Made by a program: the position numbers and the translations under genes. From Schizophyllum amplum (taxonomy: Eukaryota > Basidiomycota > Agaricomycetes > Agaricales > Schizophyllaceae), in assembly GCA_007026445.1 (NCBI GenBank), contig VDMD01000039.1, positions 186,001 through 250,000 on the forward strand: DNA of 64,000 nucleotides. Direction: 5' to 3'. This document shows, piece by piece, positions 44,884 to 58,700 of this stretch (position 1 is the first letter of the stretch; every line of letters begins with the position of its first letter). Under the pieces are notes generated by a model. That model searched no databases. It was not told where the DNA came from and saw only the letters and a program-made list of their open reading frames with translations.

Positions 44884-47025
44884 TCAGAAACGGCTCATGC
44901 CGCGTTCAGCGCCGGCAGGTGCCTCGTCGTGCTCGATCGACGCGGCGTCATGGAACTTCTCCTTCCGCCTTGAAGCGTCCACATACTGCATCCGCTCCTT
45001 CTCGACGTCCACGTAGTGCGCAGGGCGCTGCATAGACGTCGCATCCTTGTTGCCGAACACGAACACCAAGCCCTGATTCTCGCGGTACAGCCGGTCGATG
45101 TCCTCGAGATGCCTGTTCGACGTCTCGGGATAGAAGAGCCAGATTAGCTGCGAGAGAATCAGTCAGTGCACGACGAGAGACAGTACGGAGGATACACACG
45201 GGCACAAAGATGATGTTGAAAGCCATCCAGATGAGGTAGAACTTCCAGCCGAGGTTTTCGATGCCTGGCGGCGTCGCCTGCACGACGCAGTAGTTCGAGA
45301 TCCAGTTGCTCGCTGTCGCCACCGCCGCGCCCTTCGTGCGCATCGCGAGGGAGTTGATCTCCACAGGGTACAGCCACGGTACGCCCTGCCAGCAGATACC
45401 TGGGGAATATCCAGTTAGCCCTCGCGTCCATTAAAGCTCTTTAGCCAGATGCGACGCACCGAAGAAGATGTAGTAGACAAAGAAGAAAGCCGTGGCACCC
45501 GCGCCGAACTTGGTGCCGTTCTCCGGGTCGCTGGCCTGGGAGAGCAATGCGGAGATGAGGATGTAGCAGACGGCCTGGCCGGCGGCGCCCCACATCATCA
45601 ACTTCCGTCGCCCGGCGCGCTCGATGAGGTAGATTCCAGCGAAGGAGAAGACGAGGTAGGACACGGAGTTGCAGGCGGCGAGCAGGCGAGAGAGCGAGTT
45701 CGAGAGGCCGACCGAGTTCTGGAGTACGAGAGGGAGGCTAGCCGAGCATGAGTATAAGAGACTGAGGAAGACGAGTAGAATGCGTACTAGTAGCTGGTGA
45801 CGTTGATCCCGACGAGCTGCTGCATCCACTGCGTGCCTACGTATCGCGTAAGCGCTACGGTCGTCCACAAGACATGAGCGAGTCACTCACCAGCACCAAG
45901 AATCAGCCGCTTCACCATGCCGGTGTTCCCTGTCCGCCCACGGAAGAGATCGCCCCAACTCGGTGCAGTCTCCCGCTCAATGCGCACTGCCTCGACGATT
46001 TCCTCCTTCTCCTCGATTATCAGCGTGTCGTGGATAGTCGCCCCATTGCCCTCCAGCGCCGCGAGAATAGCCAGACCCTCGGTCTCCCGACCATGAGAGA
46101 GTAGCCAGCGCGGGCTCTCTGGTAACCAAGGGACGGTACCGATGAGGATGACCGAGAAGATGAGTTGGAATGCACTGCAAGGGAGATATGTCAGGCAAGG
46201 CCAATAAGAGCAAGCATATGTGAGAACGTACAGGGGGAATCGCCAGCTGATGTCACCGCCGAGGAAGCTGAACCCATAGGTGACCCAGTTGCTAAGTGAG
46301 AAGCCCGCGATATTCATGCTAACAGCGGTGATCAGCGCCGCGCCTCATATGCTTCTCAGAGGGCAACATACATCATGCCGAGAACGATCATCTTCCCGCG
46401 CAGGGACGGTTTGGTGGTCTCGCTCTGCAGGACAGGCGCAGTCGCGGTGTTCATGCCATTGCCGAGGCCTATCCAGTGGTTAGCATATCCTGAGTCGCGC
46501 CACAAGCAAACTGCACTCACCACACACGATGCGGCCCACGATCATCATGGGAACGTTCACTGCCGCAGCTTGGATGATCGCTCCGATAGACCTGTACCCA
46601 CATCAGCCTGCTATATCGGTCTGTATATAACGTGCGGCGTACATGATGACCACTCCAATTATGAGTGTCCTCTTCCTGCCTAATGGCTCGCCCACGACGA
46701 ACGTGGACATGGCGCCGAAGAAGCTGGAGCCGGTGACGCGTGAGTACACTTCCTGGTCGCGACGAGAGGGTACGCACCAGCCAATGTCGTATAGTGACAC
46801 GATCGTGCCCTGCAGGTCAGAGTCCGGGTTCCCCATTTCCTTGAGGAAGGAGTCCGTGACGATGATGCCACCAAAGACTCCCTGGTCGTAGCCTGCGCGA
46901 CGTGTCAGTCAAGGCAACGACGAGTATCAAGCAAGACGCGCACCGAAGAGCGTCATGGCAGTAATTGCGGCGACGTTCACCCACGCATTGAGCGCGGTGC
47001 CCGTCATTCCAAAGTACGGCGCCAT
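44884..47025 (-). CDS. MFS sugar transporter
   Basis: Model of 11 exons: 46944-47025, 46778-46892, 46643-46723, 46521-46591, 46372-46468, 46232-46318, 45891-46174, 45788-45836, 45460-45737, 45200-45399 and 44884-45147; 535 aa with every phase matching. Sugar-porter signatures are in order: YDQGVFGG after the first membrane helix, GRKRTLIIG between helices 2 and 3, LPESPRWLL before the central loop, QQLVGIN in helix 7, ERAGRRKLM, and FYPETSNRHLEDID after helix 12. About twelve hydrophobic segments with cytosolic ends are expected in the plasma membrane, moving a hexose, pentose or related sugar by proton symport or facilitation. Substrate not determinable. No pathway genes flank it. Confidence 0.9.
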
Positions 47026-48661
47026 CGTCGTGTCTTGCCGTGTAGTTGTGAGGGCTCGCGTCGATCGTGTGGAGGGTGGTGGGGAGGAGAGAGGTTGGAG
47101 CGCAAGTCCTGGAGATCCGCTCTTGCGCCTTTATATACAAACGCGCGCGCTGCGGAGGTTATGGGGCCCGTACCCGGAATGGGCGTACGCGCCTGCGTCA
47201 CCTGAGCAGGAGGGGCACATAGCACGCGTCCCACGGGGAAGGCACCATATTTCGGTGGGGCAATCCGGGGGAATTGGCAATGGATTTTGAGTTGGTTGTG
47301 ATGACGTCACGGAGGACTTAGGCGCTGGTCGCGCTCAAGTCGCGTCGGTGGCGGACACGTTGATACGAGGAGCAGAGACGGCCCTCGCCGACTCTTCGTC
47401 GACTTCGATAGCCTGGCGAGGACCTTGGAGTGGAAGTAATAGTGCCTTCCGCGCAGGGAGGGATGAGTAGCGCACTGTACTTGTGAGGACAAGAGCCGAA
47501 AGTCGCTCCACCAGATCGCAGGTGCATTTCCGTCACCCGCCTCTTTACCCCGCAGTCCGACCAATCCCGCCGCCATACGAAGGCGCGTCGCATAGTGGAA
47601 TGAAGGATATTCCGGGCGACAACTTCAAGAATGTGCAGTGATTTTTGTCCTGGATGTCTCTCAGCGGCCCGGACTTTGAACGCGGTCAGATGATGGAATA
47701 ACTATGAGCATAGATGAACCTCCTGGCAACGAAGAAGTCTTTGAGGCCCTGGAAGAGGAGACAGCATGGAACGGTACGCAAATAAAGGCGAGAACGCAGT
47801 TTATTACCACCCCGAGTTCGTGCCCCTTGTCGCGCCCTGACAACGTTGTCGATTAGCTCTTAATGCTCGATGTCCTGGATGAAGACATCCGATAGCTATC
47901 GAGTCCTGGTCGAGTCCTAGTCGAGCCAGTCGACAACGACTGTCAATCACCTTGTTTCGTAGCAAGATAGGATGAGACCAGTGTACGACAAGTACAGGTG
48001 ACTCACATGGATCTTCATGAGCAGAAGAGCCTCACCGATGAACGGTCCAAAAAGTGCGTAAGCCACCTTCAAGTTGGCCGCGCATCTCCTGGACGTGCTC
48101 TTCAACGTACTGGCAGCCTCCGATCCGCGTACTTTTTCACATATATGAAAGCGCGGTGAGAGGAGCTTGCGACAAGGGATTTCTACAAGAGAAGGAGTTG
48201 CACGGGGGCAAGGGGATCAGACGTGAGCTGACGGCTAACTCAAGAGGAGGAGCGCGATCCAGAGGCGATCTGGGTCCTGAGGCGTGAGGGTGAGAGACAA
48301 CCGACGACGCGGGGCTCCGGAGCCGTGTTCCGGGCAAATCATGACCGCACCCTCAAGTTATCGTCGAGACCATGACTTCAGAATCTTCTGAGGCATATAT
48401 GAGGGCGACTTCCATATCACAGGCTTCTGGGTAGAAATATATGAGATAACGTGAGATAAGAACATCGAACAATACATGCTACAAGCGGTACAGGTAGTAG
48501 TGCATGAGCATATAAGTACACGTACATGACTTACAGTCGTCGAGTACAGTGCTAGGTAAGTACATACAACAGATTCGCGGATAAGTGAAGCTCCTGAGCC
48601 GAAGGCAGCGATGCGCAGGCCGAAGACACTCCGTCATTGAATACATGCCCTGGGCAACACC
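47026..48661. other. Intergenic 1.6 kb
   Basis: Transporter promoter followed by sequence without a supportable gene. Short ORFs lack features. A weak repeat of gtcgagtcc occurs around 47900-47930. Near 48380-48550 the DNA becomes AT-richer toward the 3' end of the next gene. Confidence 0.4.
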
Positions 48662-51030
48662 TTACCTGGTGTGGCACCAGATATGCGACCCCATCATCGT
48701 GGAGTACTGGACGGTCTGGTTGCATATCCCACATGTGACGGGGATTTTTGCTGTAACTGGTACAGGCAGGCCTGCATTCCTCAAATGGGCTTTCCACGCT
48801 GCAACTTGGGGGTCGAGGTGGCACTTGATGTGTTTCTTCACCATTTTCACCGTGTCCTTGTTCTGCTCATGATCTCGCACGTTGCGGCCATAAGAATGCC
48901 CACAGGCCGTGCCGCCATTGTGGATTCCCCAGTCGCAGCTAGTGATCGGTGCGCGGGGAGCACGAGGTGCATTGGGAGGAGGCCCGGCCGGCGCATGAAC
49001 ACCGGAGAAGACGCTTGTCATTCCCTCCAGCGGATCATGCGCCGGAGCGACAGCGGCGGGGGCAGCGGCGGCAGGAAGCGACGACGCAGGCGCGTTCCCA
49101 TAGTGAGAGGAGGTGGCGAGATGCGCGATGGGAGTGCGCTCCGTCTGGGAAGAAGGGCCTTGCTCGGCCGAGGGCCCGGCTTCGCTTTCCGTCGTGGTAT
49201 TGCCTTCGTCTTCCGGCCCAAATTCGATTAGAGGCTGCGTGTCGGGCATGGAGGTGGTTGGCATGTTGGGAATGGAGGTGCCGTTCGAAACGCCATACGG
49301 GTACTGCGAAAGAACCGGCCAGCCATAGACAGGTGCTGAGAGGAGCTGGCTATCGACATGGGAAGAGGAGGATGGCCCTGCCATCGGGGTTCCGTACCCT
49401 GGAACGTGCTGCGCGACCCTCTCATCTCCATCGCCCTGCTGTACCATGGGCTGAGAAGCACGCGGGAGTGCCGCAAGTCGTGCATGTTTTACCGTCGGAC
49501 CATCAGTGGAGCTTGAGCTCGTCTCGCGCTTCCGCTTGCCGTCGCCATTAGACGCCGGCGGTTTGGCTACTGCAGCCCGGTACAAGGCAGGATCAGACCC
49601 GAAGACCTTCTGAGTCATGCCGGACATCGACCCGGGGGGAAGCGCTCCACTCTTCTGCAGACCCCCCATGACCTCCAGACAAAGATCAGAAAAGATTCCT
49701 ACACGCTTAACGAACGGGTTGTTGTAAGCGGCGTTGAGCTTGGCGGCCACCGCATCTGGAATGACGGGTCTGAAGGTTTGTCGTAAGCAAAAGCAATGAT
49801 AAGCAAGGCATGCAAGTTGAACGCACCCTTCATGGATACGCGACGCCTCAGTAGTTAGCGAGGGCCCGCTCACGAGGGCTGGAGTAGGCGCCGTATCAGC
49901 CGAGGGAGCGGCATGCGAGCACGATGGCTGTAGCGTTAGAGCTGCAGGCGCAATGACTTGCTGCGTCGCCCTCGCGCTCGCATCGCGCTGCTGCAGCTTG
50001 GGTCCTGGGACGCCCGATAGCTCGGCGACGCGCGCGTGCGTCGCCATTGCGCCGTGACCGAGGCTCCCGCTGGCCTTGGGCATCCGCTTTCCCTCGTTCT
50101 GGGATGTCATTGTCTCGCTTGCTGGAGCAGCACGCGACGCGTGATGGACTTGGCCGAGCACCTCCTGCGTTATGTCGCCCAGTGCTTCTTTGGGCAAGAA
50201 GCCCATTTGCTGGAGGCTCTCCACGTCATCCACACACAACTCGGGCTGGATTTCTCCAGCAAGAACTGCTTGAGTGTAGGACGCGTTCAAACCCGCCGCG
50301 ACATCATCCGGGATATCGGTGATTCTGAAGATTTGCCATGAGAGAACAGTCATGAGGAAGACCCGCAAGTCAAACACACCCTTCGAACTGCCACAAGGAA
50401 TTCTCGTCGATTATCTGGCTAAGTTCGATCGTGGAAGCCGTACTGATGATGCGTCAGGACTACATGGATATAGGAGAGTAGGAGTACTTACAACTCGTCG
50501 AGTTCAGCTGTCAGAACACTGCCTTCAAGCTCTCCAGCGACAGCGCTGGCTGTTGCTCCCACTTCGTCTATCTGGCTATCGCCCGCGTCAGCCTGGTCAA
50601 CCGTCGAAGCAAGCTGTGATGCATCCGTTGACTCCCCCGCTGCGCGCGAGATGCCAGGGTTGTAACTCGGCGTGCCGAGGACTGAGGTCTCCACATGAGA
50701 CGCGTCCTGGCCCGAGAGCCCGGGTGCGCTCGACCAGTTGATCGCAGGCGAGTCTTCGAGCTGGACCTTCTTGGCTGTCCGCGACGCGTCGCTCGCAGGA
50801 CTTCCTGCAACCGACGGTAGCGACGGCTGAAGCGGATCGGGGAAGAAGTTGTTAAACTCGGCAGTGAACGCGTCTTCCTGCTGGTAGATGCCGCCGTTCA
50901 GCTCCTCCGACTCGAGGAAGAAATCCTCGCGCGTGTCGCGGAACTCGGTCGCAGGGCCCTCGTCCGCTCCCAACTCGAGCTCGGAGAGCGTAGTGCGACG
51001 CCAGGAATCATCGTCGTAGAACGACGCCAT
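48662..51030 (-). CDS. Protein of unknown family, copy 1, with C-terminal Cys/His cluster
   Basis: Model: exons 50492-51030, 50380-50442, 49827-50324 and 48662-49769; introns 49, 55 and 57 nt; 735 aa. The N-terminus is acidic (SELELGADEG). Two copies of a 60-residue module begin at about 201 and 367: ITDIPDDVAAGLNASY and PVIPDAVAAKLNAAY. Each is preceded by an intron in the same GG/A phase, so the module arose by exon duplication. The middle is Ser/Pro-rich with KRKRE-type basic patches. The last 100 residues carry paired Cys and His (CDWG, ACGHS, KHIKCH, CGICNQ, HIWCH) resembling degenerate C2H2 fingers. This suggests a nuclear, nucleic-acid-linked protein, but the function is unknown. It is related to the gene at 55717-58889. 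Confidence 0.72.
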
Positions 51031-51999
51031 ATTCAATCTGCAGAATCTGAATGAGAATCCGTGAAGGACGTTGGAGTGGCCACACACCTTGAGAGTAATG
51101 CAAACGATTTATCTGCCCGCAACGATCCCTCCTTCGTATATCCTTGCTATGTGCGTCCCTCGAAGAGCGAAAAAATTCGACGAGCGAGAGCGCGACGAAT
51201 GGGGAGTAAGGGATGCAAAGAAGGGAGGGAATGCGGAATGCGATCAAACTTGGGCCTTTCGTTCCGGAGGTGAAGGTAAACAAGGGTACATTCCCACGCA
51301 CGAGTCGCGGATTTCGATCCCCGTCGCGCTACGATCCTCCTTCGACCACGATGTCTCGCATGAAGACTGAGAAATACTGTGAGTATCGACCAGGCTGCAT
51401 GAAATTGGAAAAATACCTCGTGAATAAATGCAAAGCCAAAAATCGCATTTCGCCTCGAGGTGCGGCGGAACCTTTTCGCGTTACGGTGTTCGTACTTGTG
51501 CTTGACCATCCTTGCGCGCTGCCGTGATGCCCGTGGGTCTTGGGGATTTATATGCGACCGAAATCCAACCCTTCAATAAGTTTGGAATCGCGTATGTCGC
51601 CAATGTTTTAATATCTGCAGACCGGGCGATGCTCTTCGAGGAACTTGTTCCGCGTCCGACAGCGGCGCCCAGGTATCCTCTCGTTGTGGTCCTGTATATA
51701 TATGGCGCAGCTGGGGGTCTTTTATACATCGTTGGACCTATATAGGCGGCGGTAGGCACGTTTCGCGGACGGGCTTGACTTCGCGCGTTGACCTGCGGGC
51801 ACCAGAGGGTCTTCTACCTGGCGCGCATGCATGGAACTTATCTCTGGAATATGCATGAGTACCCCACACATAACGCCGACGAGTCGCTAACCTTGTCCTG
51901 TAGCCAGACCGTCTTGACATGCCGCGGGTCACCACCTTCTTTGGGTCTTCACAGCGTACATGCGGCGTTAGCATCTACATGGATACTTCAAGGCGATAG

Positions 52000-53260
52000 G
52001 GTCGCGCAGTCACGTCGCCGCTAGACAGCCGGACAGGTCTTGACTCCTCCGAGGCCTGCGCATCTCTCGTCAAGGCGGCAATGGTCTTGACCTTCTCCTC
52101 ATGCACTGACCGTGCGCGCAGTCCGATCTCGGGCGCGTCATCTCGACGTCGAGGTAGATGCTTCAGCGAATGGTCCGAGCTTGCCTATTACGCTGACATT
52201 CAGAGTCGTCCGCGCGCTTCATCCACCCGCTACTTGCATGCTGGTTCGCGTACCTGTACTCTGGGGACATAGGTGAGCCCACAATCAGCGTGAGACCGTC
52301 GCCCGAAGCCGCTGACCTTGTTGACCTTGCATAGGTGCTCTCCTCTGAGGTCTCGCTGACGCCCATGAAGAGCGGACAACGACGACGCCGTCGATGTCGA
52401 GGGGATCGCGCTCGTCGTCGCGCACCGCGCATACTCACCCCACTCCATGATGGTCGAGCCGTCGCCTGTACGCTCCGGAAAGTTGTCCGTGCGTCGTGTC
52501 GTAGCGTCCGTGGTGTGATCGCTCTTACCGGTGTGTTGCTCGGACTTCAACATCCTGCTTACTTACAGTTGCGACAGGCATCGAAGCAAGGCGCGGGACC
52601 TGCAAGCTTTAGCGGAACGACAAGCCAGACCCGCGACGACGAGCTCGGACGCCGGGATGAGCACGACCGCTGGGACGAGCACAAATGCACCGACGAGTAC
52701 GACTGCATCGACGAGCTCGGCCACGACGACGAGCACATCCACCACGACGAGGACGAATGCATCGACGAGCTCGGCTACGACGACGAGCACAGCTACGACG
52801 ACGGACGCCAGCACAACGACGAGTAGTATCACGACCACCAACCTCGAAGGCGTCTTCCGATACGCGTTCACCGGGATGCATTCACGTTCACTACATACGA
52901 CACTCCTGCGACATGCGCGTGAGCACAGTCATCCACTCTTACAACGAGCACTCACAGACGTTAGTATCTACTCGGGCGCGAAGCGTTACCCGATGTTTAC
53001 ATATACGTCCCCGAAGACCTGCAACCTGCAATCACAACTTCAACCATAACTTCGTCTGATCCGTCACGACTGTATCCAATTCGACCGTCCGTTAGACGCT
53101 TATCAACACTCCCGACCACCGAGTAGGTTCACAATCGTCCGAAGGGCTCTTCCCTTACGACACGCAGACGGTTGCCAAGACACAGATATGAGGTGAACGT
53201 ATTTGTATTGCAGACTAGCGAGTGTAACTACTCACCTACCTTTGGTGCTGCAGAACATCC
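52000..53260 (+). repeat. Diverged long direct repeat, copy 1
   Basis: It shares blocks in the same order with 59900-61010: acataggtgagc (52268 / 60078), ttacag followed by ttgcgacaggcatc or ttccacaggcatc (about 52565 / 60515), gacatgcgcgtgagcacag (about 52910 / 60625) and ctactcacctacctttt or -g (about 53228 / 60990). The first two blocks look like a splice donor and a splice acceptor, so a decayed spliced gene or a non-coding transcript is possible. Confidence 0.6.
52615..52825. repeat. GAC/GAG-rich degenerate tandem repeat
   Basis: Irregular copies of gacgagctcggctacgacg and related units. Open in several frames: one gives Asp/Glu/His repeats (CIDELGYDDEH), another Ser/Thr repeats. The twin region near 60.5 kb lacks it, so it expanded after the duplication. 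Confidence 0.6.
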
Positions 53261-55716
53261 GAAGCCGACACGAACGCCACATATCACGTGCATCTACCAC
53301 GTGACCAAGCGGAACGCAGCCTTCCCACGTCACCGCCTGCATCCTTCGCATCTGCGCCGCTGCAGGCGAACGTGCTACTTCATGTGCGAGAACCTGTTGA
53401 GAAACATGGTGTCAAGGGGTAATGGAGGATGGATCAGGGCATGTAAGAGGGAGGTTGGAGTGGAGAGGCAGGCAAGCGTCGAAGGCGAATGCATGAGGTG
53501 GGAGCGAGGGCCGGAGGTACGAGTACGGAGACTTGGGGATGGCGATGAACATGGTGTAGATGGGCATGACGTCGAGGGAGAGGTGCGATCGGTGATAGGC
53601 GGGTGGGAGGGACACGAGCTGAAGACGAGCGCAGACGTCAGACGGCGCTTGTCGTCCTGGGCATGTCCTCGGAGCTGAGGGCCGATGACCGCTGTACGGC
53701 GAGGATATGCGAGTGACGTTCTCCGCCGTGCCGGAGTATAGGTCGTGCATACGACGACGAAGTTCTATTGGCAACATGAGGAAGATGCGGTTGGAGTGAT
53801 CGTGTCACGTACCATGCTCCGGATTGCGCGCAAGCATGGCAAACGTACGCGTCCAGCACTGCAGGAGCTAACGTCGTGCAGTGTTCAACCTAGCTTCCAG
53901 CGACCGGCGTGTGGCACCCAGCGATATCGATGTGGAGACGCATCAGTGGTCGCGTTTGGATACCGCCTTCTACGACGAGTTGCGCCAGTCCGGGAAAGTC
54001 AAGCCTCCGGACAGGTTGATGAAACGTTGTGGGCGTCCGTCGCGGTTGCCATGAAGAGGTTATGGACGAGCGGACGTCCCGCAGACCAAGCAAACGCAGA
54101 TATCGGGGAAAAGGAGAGCGAACAAAGAGCAATGGTGATGTCGGCGAGAGAGAAACATGAGATGGTGAGGGGCAACCCTGTGCGATTGCGACGGTGAGAA
54201 ACACGATGCGCGAAAAACTGGCCTCGAAGATTGTGGATTGTTTGCCAAGGTCCTCGTTACGGCACGGGTTGAACGTAACATGCCGCATGGGGCGGACAAT
54301 GAAATTGAACAGACTGGACTGTGTTCACCGCTCTCATTGTCGTAGAAAAAATCATTCTTATTGGTATGTCATATGTAGACAATGCAGTAGTGCACTATAC
54401 GACAAGGGGGAGGACGGTGAAGTCCAATGCGTCTGCGCAAAGAATCAGCGTGGCAACACTAGCGTCGAGACTAAGCCATACCTCCGTCTTCTCTATAGTT
54501 CCCCTTGTGAATGAACTACAAGACCGATGTCGGAGGTCTACAAGAGGATGGCGTACCAAAAACAAAATCCTCGAAGTGCCTTGCGCTCGATGGGAGTCGA
54601 GGTCAAAGTCCAATGGTCCATCAACCATCAGTCACGTTGACGGATTGCCCCTTCCGTCCATCTCGCCACGCGGCAGACAGCAGCGAGCATAACCGTCGAC
54701 GTCCTTCGCATCGTCGCTATGAAAGAAAGGGAAGAAATGGAAATGGTTTCGGAATCCGAAGAGGTAGTTCCTGTTCACGTACCAGCCGCATGAAGAACGG
54801 GACATGATCAGCAGCCAGTGAAGCATGCCGAACTCGCCAGCCACCGGCATTCTGAGGGTGTGTGAGCTGCAAGAGATGCATCCCCGCAGAGGATACGTGA
54901 TACTGCCAAAGCCGCACCGAAGGAATAGCGGAAACCACGTACCGAATGTTGATGACGGTGGCTGTCGAGAGCAACATCAGTGCCCAAATTTCAATTACCG
55001 GACCGCTGAGACCGTCGGACCCGAGATCACGTGGCCACGTTGTTGTTCTTCGCGATCATTCCCTTTGTAGTCCTCACGCCTGAAAGCAAACAAAAGATCG
55101 ATAGAGACCGGGTCACTCGTGGAGCGCCCCTGATATTTATTTGTTCGGAGCGCGTACAGACAAATCGCTTTATGCCTCCAGACGCTCATCTAGCTCTCGG
55201 GGCCTCTTCAACTTACCAGCGTAGTCACTTATCAACTCTTAAAGGGCACTCAGAAGGCATCCTGAAAGCTCTCACAAATGCCGGTGAAGTTTTAGGTGGG
55301 CAGCTACAACTTAGAAGTGCGATGTTGCGCTTTGTTTTTGCGCCCACGAGCGGCCGGGTCGTTATCGGTCTTTCGTTCGCTGGAATCAGAAACATAGATA
55401 TCGATCATAGACGCAGAATAATCACTTCTGTCACATATTTCAGAGTGCGGGATCATTCAGGGAGTGCAAGTAGTACACCGATAATGCATACATGTAGTTG
55501 TACCGATACAACAGTCTTACAGCCAGTCCGGTACATATAAGTACACAAGTCATAGATCACACACAGATATTCGACATCACATCATACCAATCGTTCGCCT
55601 TGATCCTTGCCCCCATGGATCCCACGTCGCCGCGCCCTGAGATTGTTCGCCTGCATCCCCACCGTGTCGATGCGGAAGCGCTATGTTCCAAGCTCTGCTG
55701 CCACTGCCGGCCCCAT

Positions 55717-58700
55717 CTACACCTTGAGATGGCACGTCGCGATATGGCCCTTGTAAGACTGACAAGTAATATACTTGTCTCGCCACTCTCGACGGCCCGG
55801 CTTGCCCTTGCTCCCCTTCTCAATAACTTCAGACTCGAAACATGGCCCCGCAGGGTGCGTATCCCCGATAATCTTGGCCATTTCGGCGTCACTGTTGGCT
55901 GCCGGATGCCACCATCGGCACTGCACGAGTACGCTTCTAACCACCGTGCGATTCCGGTAGCCTGGCCGGAGCCTTTGCAAGGTGGGCTCGAGGTGTTTAT
56001 CGTCACAATGCTTCAAGGCCCTTTCCACGGCGCCCTTGTCGCCCTCCAAGATAAGGTGACCGAAGTCGAAGAGGCATAACGTGCCGTCGTCGTTCATGAT
56101 CTGGCACAACCTGGGGTCGCCGGCGCCTTCGGGATCGCCCGGCTGGCGAACGTAGGGAGTGGGAGGGGAAGGAGGCGCCGGCGTGGGGGTGTTGGGCTTG
56201 AGCCAGTCCTTGTCAATGAGCACGCTCTGCGTAGACGTCTGCGGCGTGATGGTGCCCGCGGAAGAAGAGGCAACGGAAGAAGGAGGAGCACAGGAAGACG
56301 AGGCGAAACTGCCCTCTGCGGATGGGAGCGCGCGCTGCTTTCCACGACGACGGGCTCCCTGGCTCGCGTCCATGCGAGCGCCGTTAAAGTCAGAGCCCGA
56401 GCCGGCTGCGTCCAAGTTTGGAACAGTATTCCAGCTTGAGCTCGCTCCGTCGAAGTTCAAGCCAGCCGCATCCGGGAAGCTCGCAGCAGCGCCGTTCCAC
56501 CCCGCCACGTCGGAGGTCGAGCCGCGGCCGTAGTTCAGCGCGCTAGAACCTTGCATGCTCGGTCCAACTTGGAGGTCGTAGGGCGGGGAGAGCTGAGAGC
56601 CGTAGAACGGCGCTTGCTGACCGTTGTACGGTGGTGCTTGCTGACCGTTATACGGTGCTCGGTGACCATGGTACGGGCTTTGCTGACCATGGTACGGGCC
56701 TTGCTGACCATGGTACGGGCCTTGAGGACCTGGCACTTGTTGATCATGAACAGGCGCTTGGCGACCAGGGTGAGGCGCGAGTCGACGCGCCGCGGATATC
56801 GTCTGAGAAGACGGTCCGGGCTGCCCATGCGAAGGAGCGGCCTGCGGGTACGAGGGCGCGGTGTACGTGGGAGCGGGTTGCGCGTATGGGGGAGCGAACT
56901 GCCCGTTCGCGGGAGCAAACTGCGCGTTCGCGGGATCAACCTGCCCGTTCGCGGGAGCAACCTGCGCGTATGAGGAGGAGGCTGTGCGAATGAAGGACCG
57001 GGTCGAGACGAGGAACCTTGCCGATTGTACGGAAGGGAGTGATAGGGCTGTCTGTGCGAGAGGCCGGACTGCGCGTATGAAGGAGCAGGCCGCGCGTATG
57101 AGGGAGCGTGCTGCGCGTATGAGGCAGCACTCTGCGCGTATGAGGGAGCATATTGCGCGTATGAGATACCAGGTTGCGCGACCGTATTCGGAACGCCGAG
57201 CTGAGCAGGATACTGCCCCCCGTAGCCAAACGATCGAGGGCCCGCTGGCTGCATCATCATCCCGTTCGGGATGGTGTTGCCCGTGCCGTTGTTCTCCGTG
57301 ACGTTGTACGACGAGCTGCCCTGGTACGGGACGCCTTGAGGCCTCGGACCGGTGTAGGGCGTCCCCTGGTTCGGAACGGACATGTGAGACGGAGCAGATA
57401 GACGCGGCACGGGCAACTCTCTCATGTCGCGCCCCTGCCACTGCGGCTGAGAGACGCCCTGAGCCTGAGTCACGCGAGGCTGCTTGGTCAACCTCTCTAG
57501 CTGCTCGTTGCTAGCCTGGCGCTTAGGCGCGCGAGACCATACAGTCTTCGCTGCGGGAGGAGGCACATATGAAGGCGGCGACGCAGACGAGGGAGGCGAT
57601 GCAGATACGTCGCCATGAGCCGCATCAGGCTGGAGCGGCCCATAGTCCGCCGCGCTCGTTGAGGAGGTCACCTGAGCTGGTGGAGGCAATGCGCTACCCT
57701 CGGTGCCAAAGCTCTGCTCTGGGTACCCGCAGGCGAGGAACAGATCCCATTCCGAAGGGGCACGGCCGGTGGTGTTGCCCGAAGGCACATCCGGTGAAGG
57801 AACGATGAGCAGCTCTTCTTGACTATCGGCAGTCCTGCAAAATATGTAGTCAGTACTAATAGAGCGAACGACTACAATGGACAAACTCACTCCTCTAGTA
57901 GACCTTGTACCTGGTGACTCTCGAGAGCATTCTGTGGCTCTGCCGTCTCCTCATAGCTGCAAAACATGTCAGTTACTTTGCACAAGTCACGCCGAATGAC
58001 CATTCACCTTTGGGTGTCGTGCAACTCGGTTATCAAGGAGTCTGCGCCGGGTTGGTTTTGAACGCTGTTCTTTGCCGTGTTTAAAGTAGCCTTTGTAGAA
58101 GTGTCGAGCTCGCCGACGTTGTTCAAGGGATCACCGTCAGCAGCCGGCCTGGCATCGGCGCGAATTACATTCTTTTGAGCCGAATCCTGAAGACGAACAA
58201 CGTCCGATCCCGGGGAATTGTAGTGCTCGTCCGACGCGGGAGAGTCCCGCAGGGCACCAGGACTGGCCAGCCTACGTGGGATCGCCAGAGACGGAGGACG
58301 AGGCGCGGAAGTGACGGCACTGTCCGACGCGTCTGCATCGGCGCTCTGCTTGGCATGCTCAACGGAATCCTCATCGGAGTCACGTGCGGGTAGCTCGTCG
58401 AGCTTTGCCACATCGGTAGAGGTATGAGTGGAGGGTATACTGAAGGCGATGTTGTCGCCGTCGTCGAGATCGCCATCCGCATCCGCATCCGTGTCCGCAT
58501 CCTCGTCTGCGTCTTCCTCGGCGGGTTCATGCTGCTCGTTATCGACCCATGAGCCGCGTTCTACTTGCGGCTTTTGGAGCGACGCCGTGGAGGTGGGTTG
58601 AATGCCCTCATCGTGCGCATCTTCCTTGGCATCCGGGGAAGGCATGTTCATGTCCTGCGCCGAAGGGGCATCGCGGAAGAGCTCGTCCCGGGCTTCCTGT

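Larger units (their letters stand above)
51031..55716. other. 4.7-kb gene-poor region upstream of copy 1
   Basis: No full gene is supported. The first 250 bases share gtaaacaagggta with the region upstream of the gene at 55717-58889. From about 52000 to 53260 the sequence is a diverged copy of 59900-61010 (annotated separately). A GAC-rich repeat lies at 52615-52825. The rest, 53260-55716, holds only short ORFs in all frames, without features. Confidence 0.5.

Noticed and set aside
51295..51345. tRNA-like sequence (cggatttcgatccccgtc)
   Set aside because: It resembles a T-arm, but no matching acceptor, D or anticodon stems could be folded around it.
52335..52826. Asp/His-repeat protein gene
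   Set aside because: The repeat is open in several frames at once and the twin region near 60.5 kb has no equivalent ORF.
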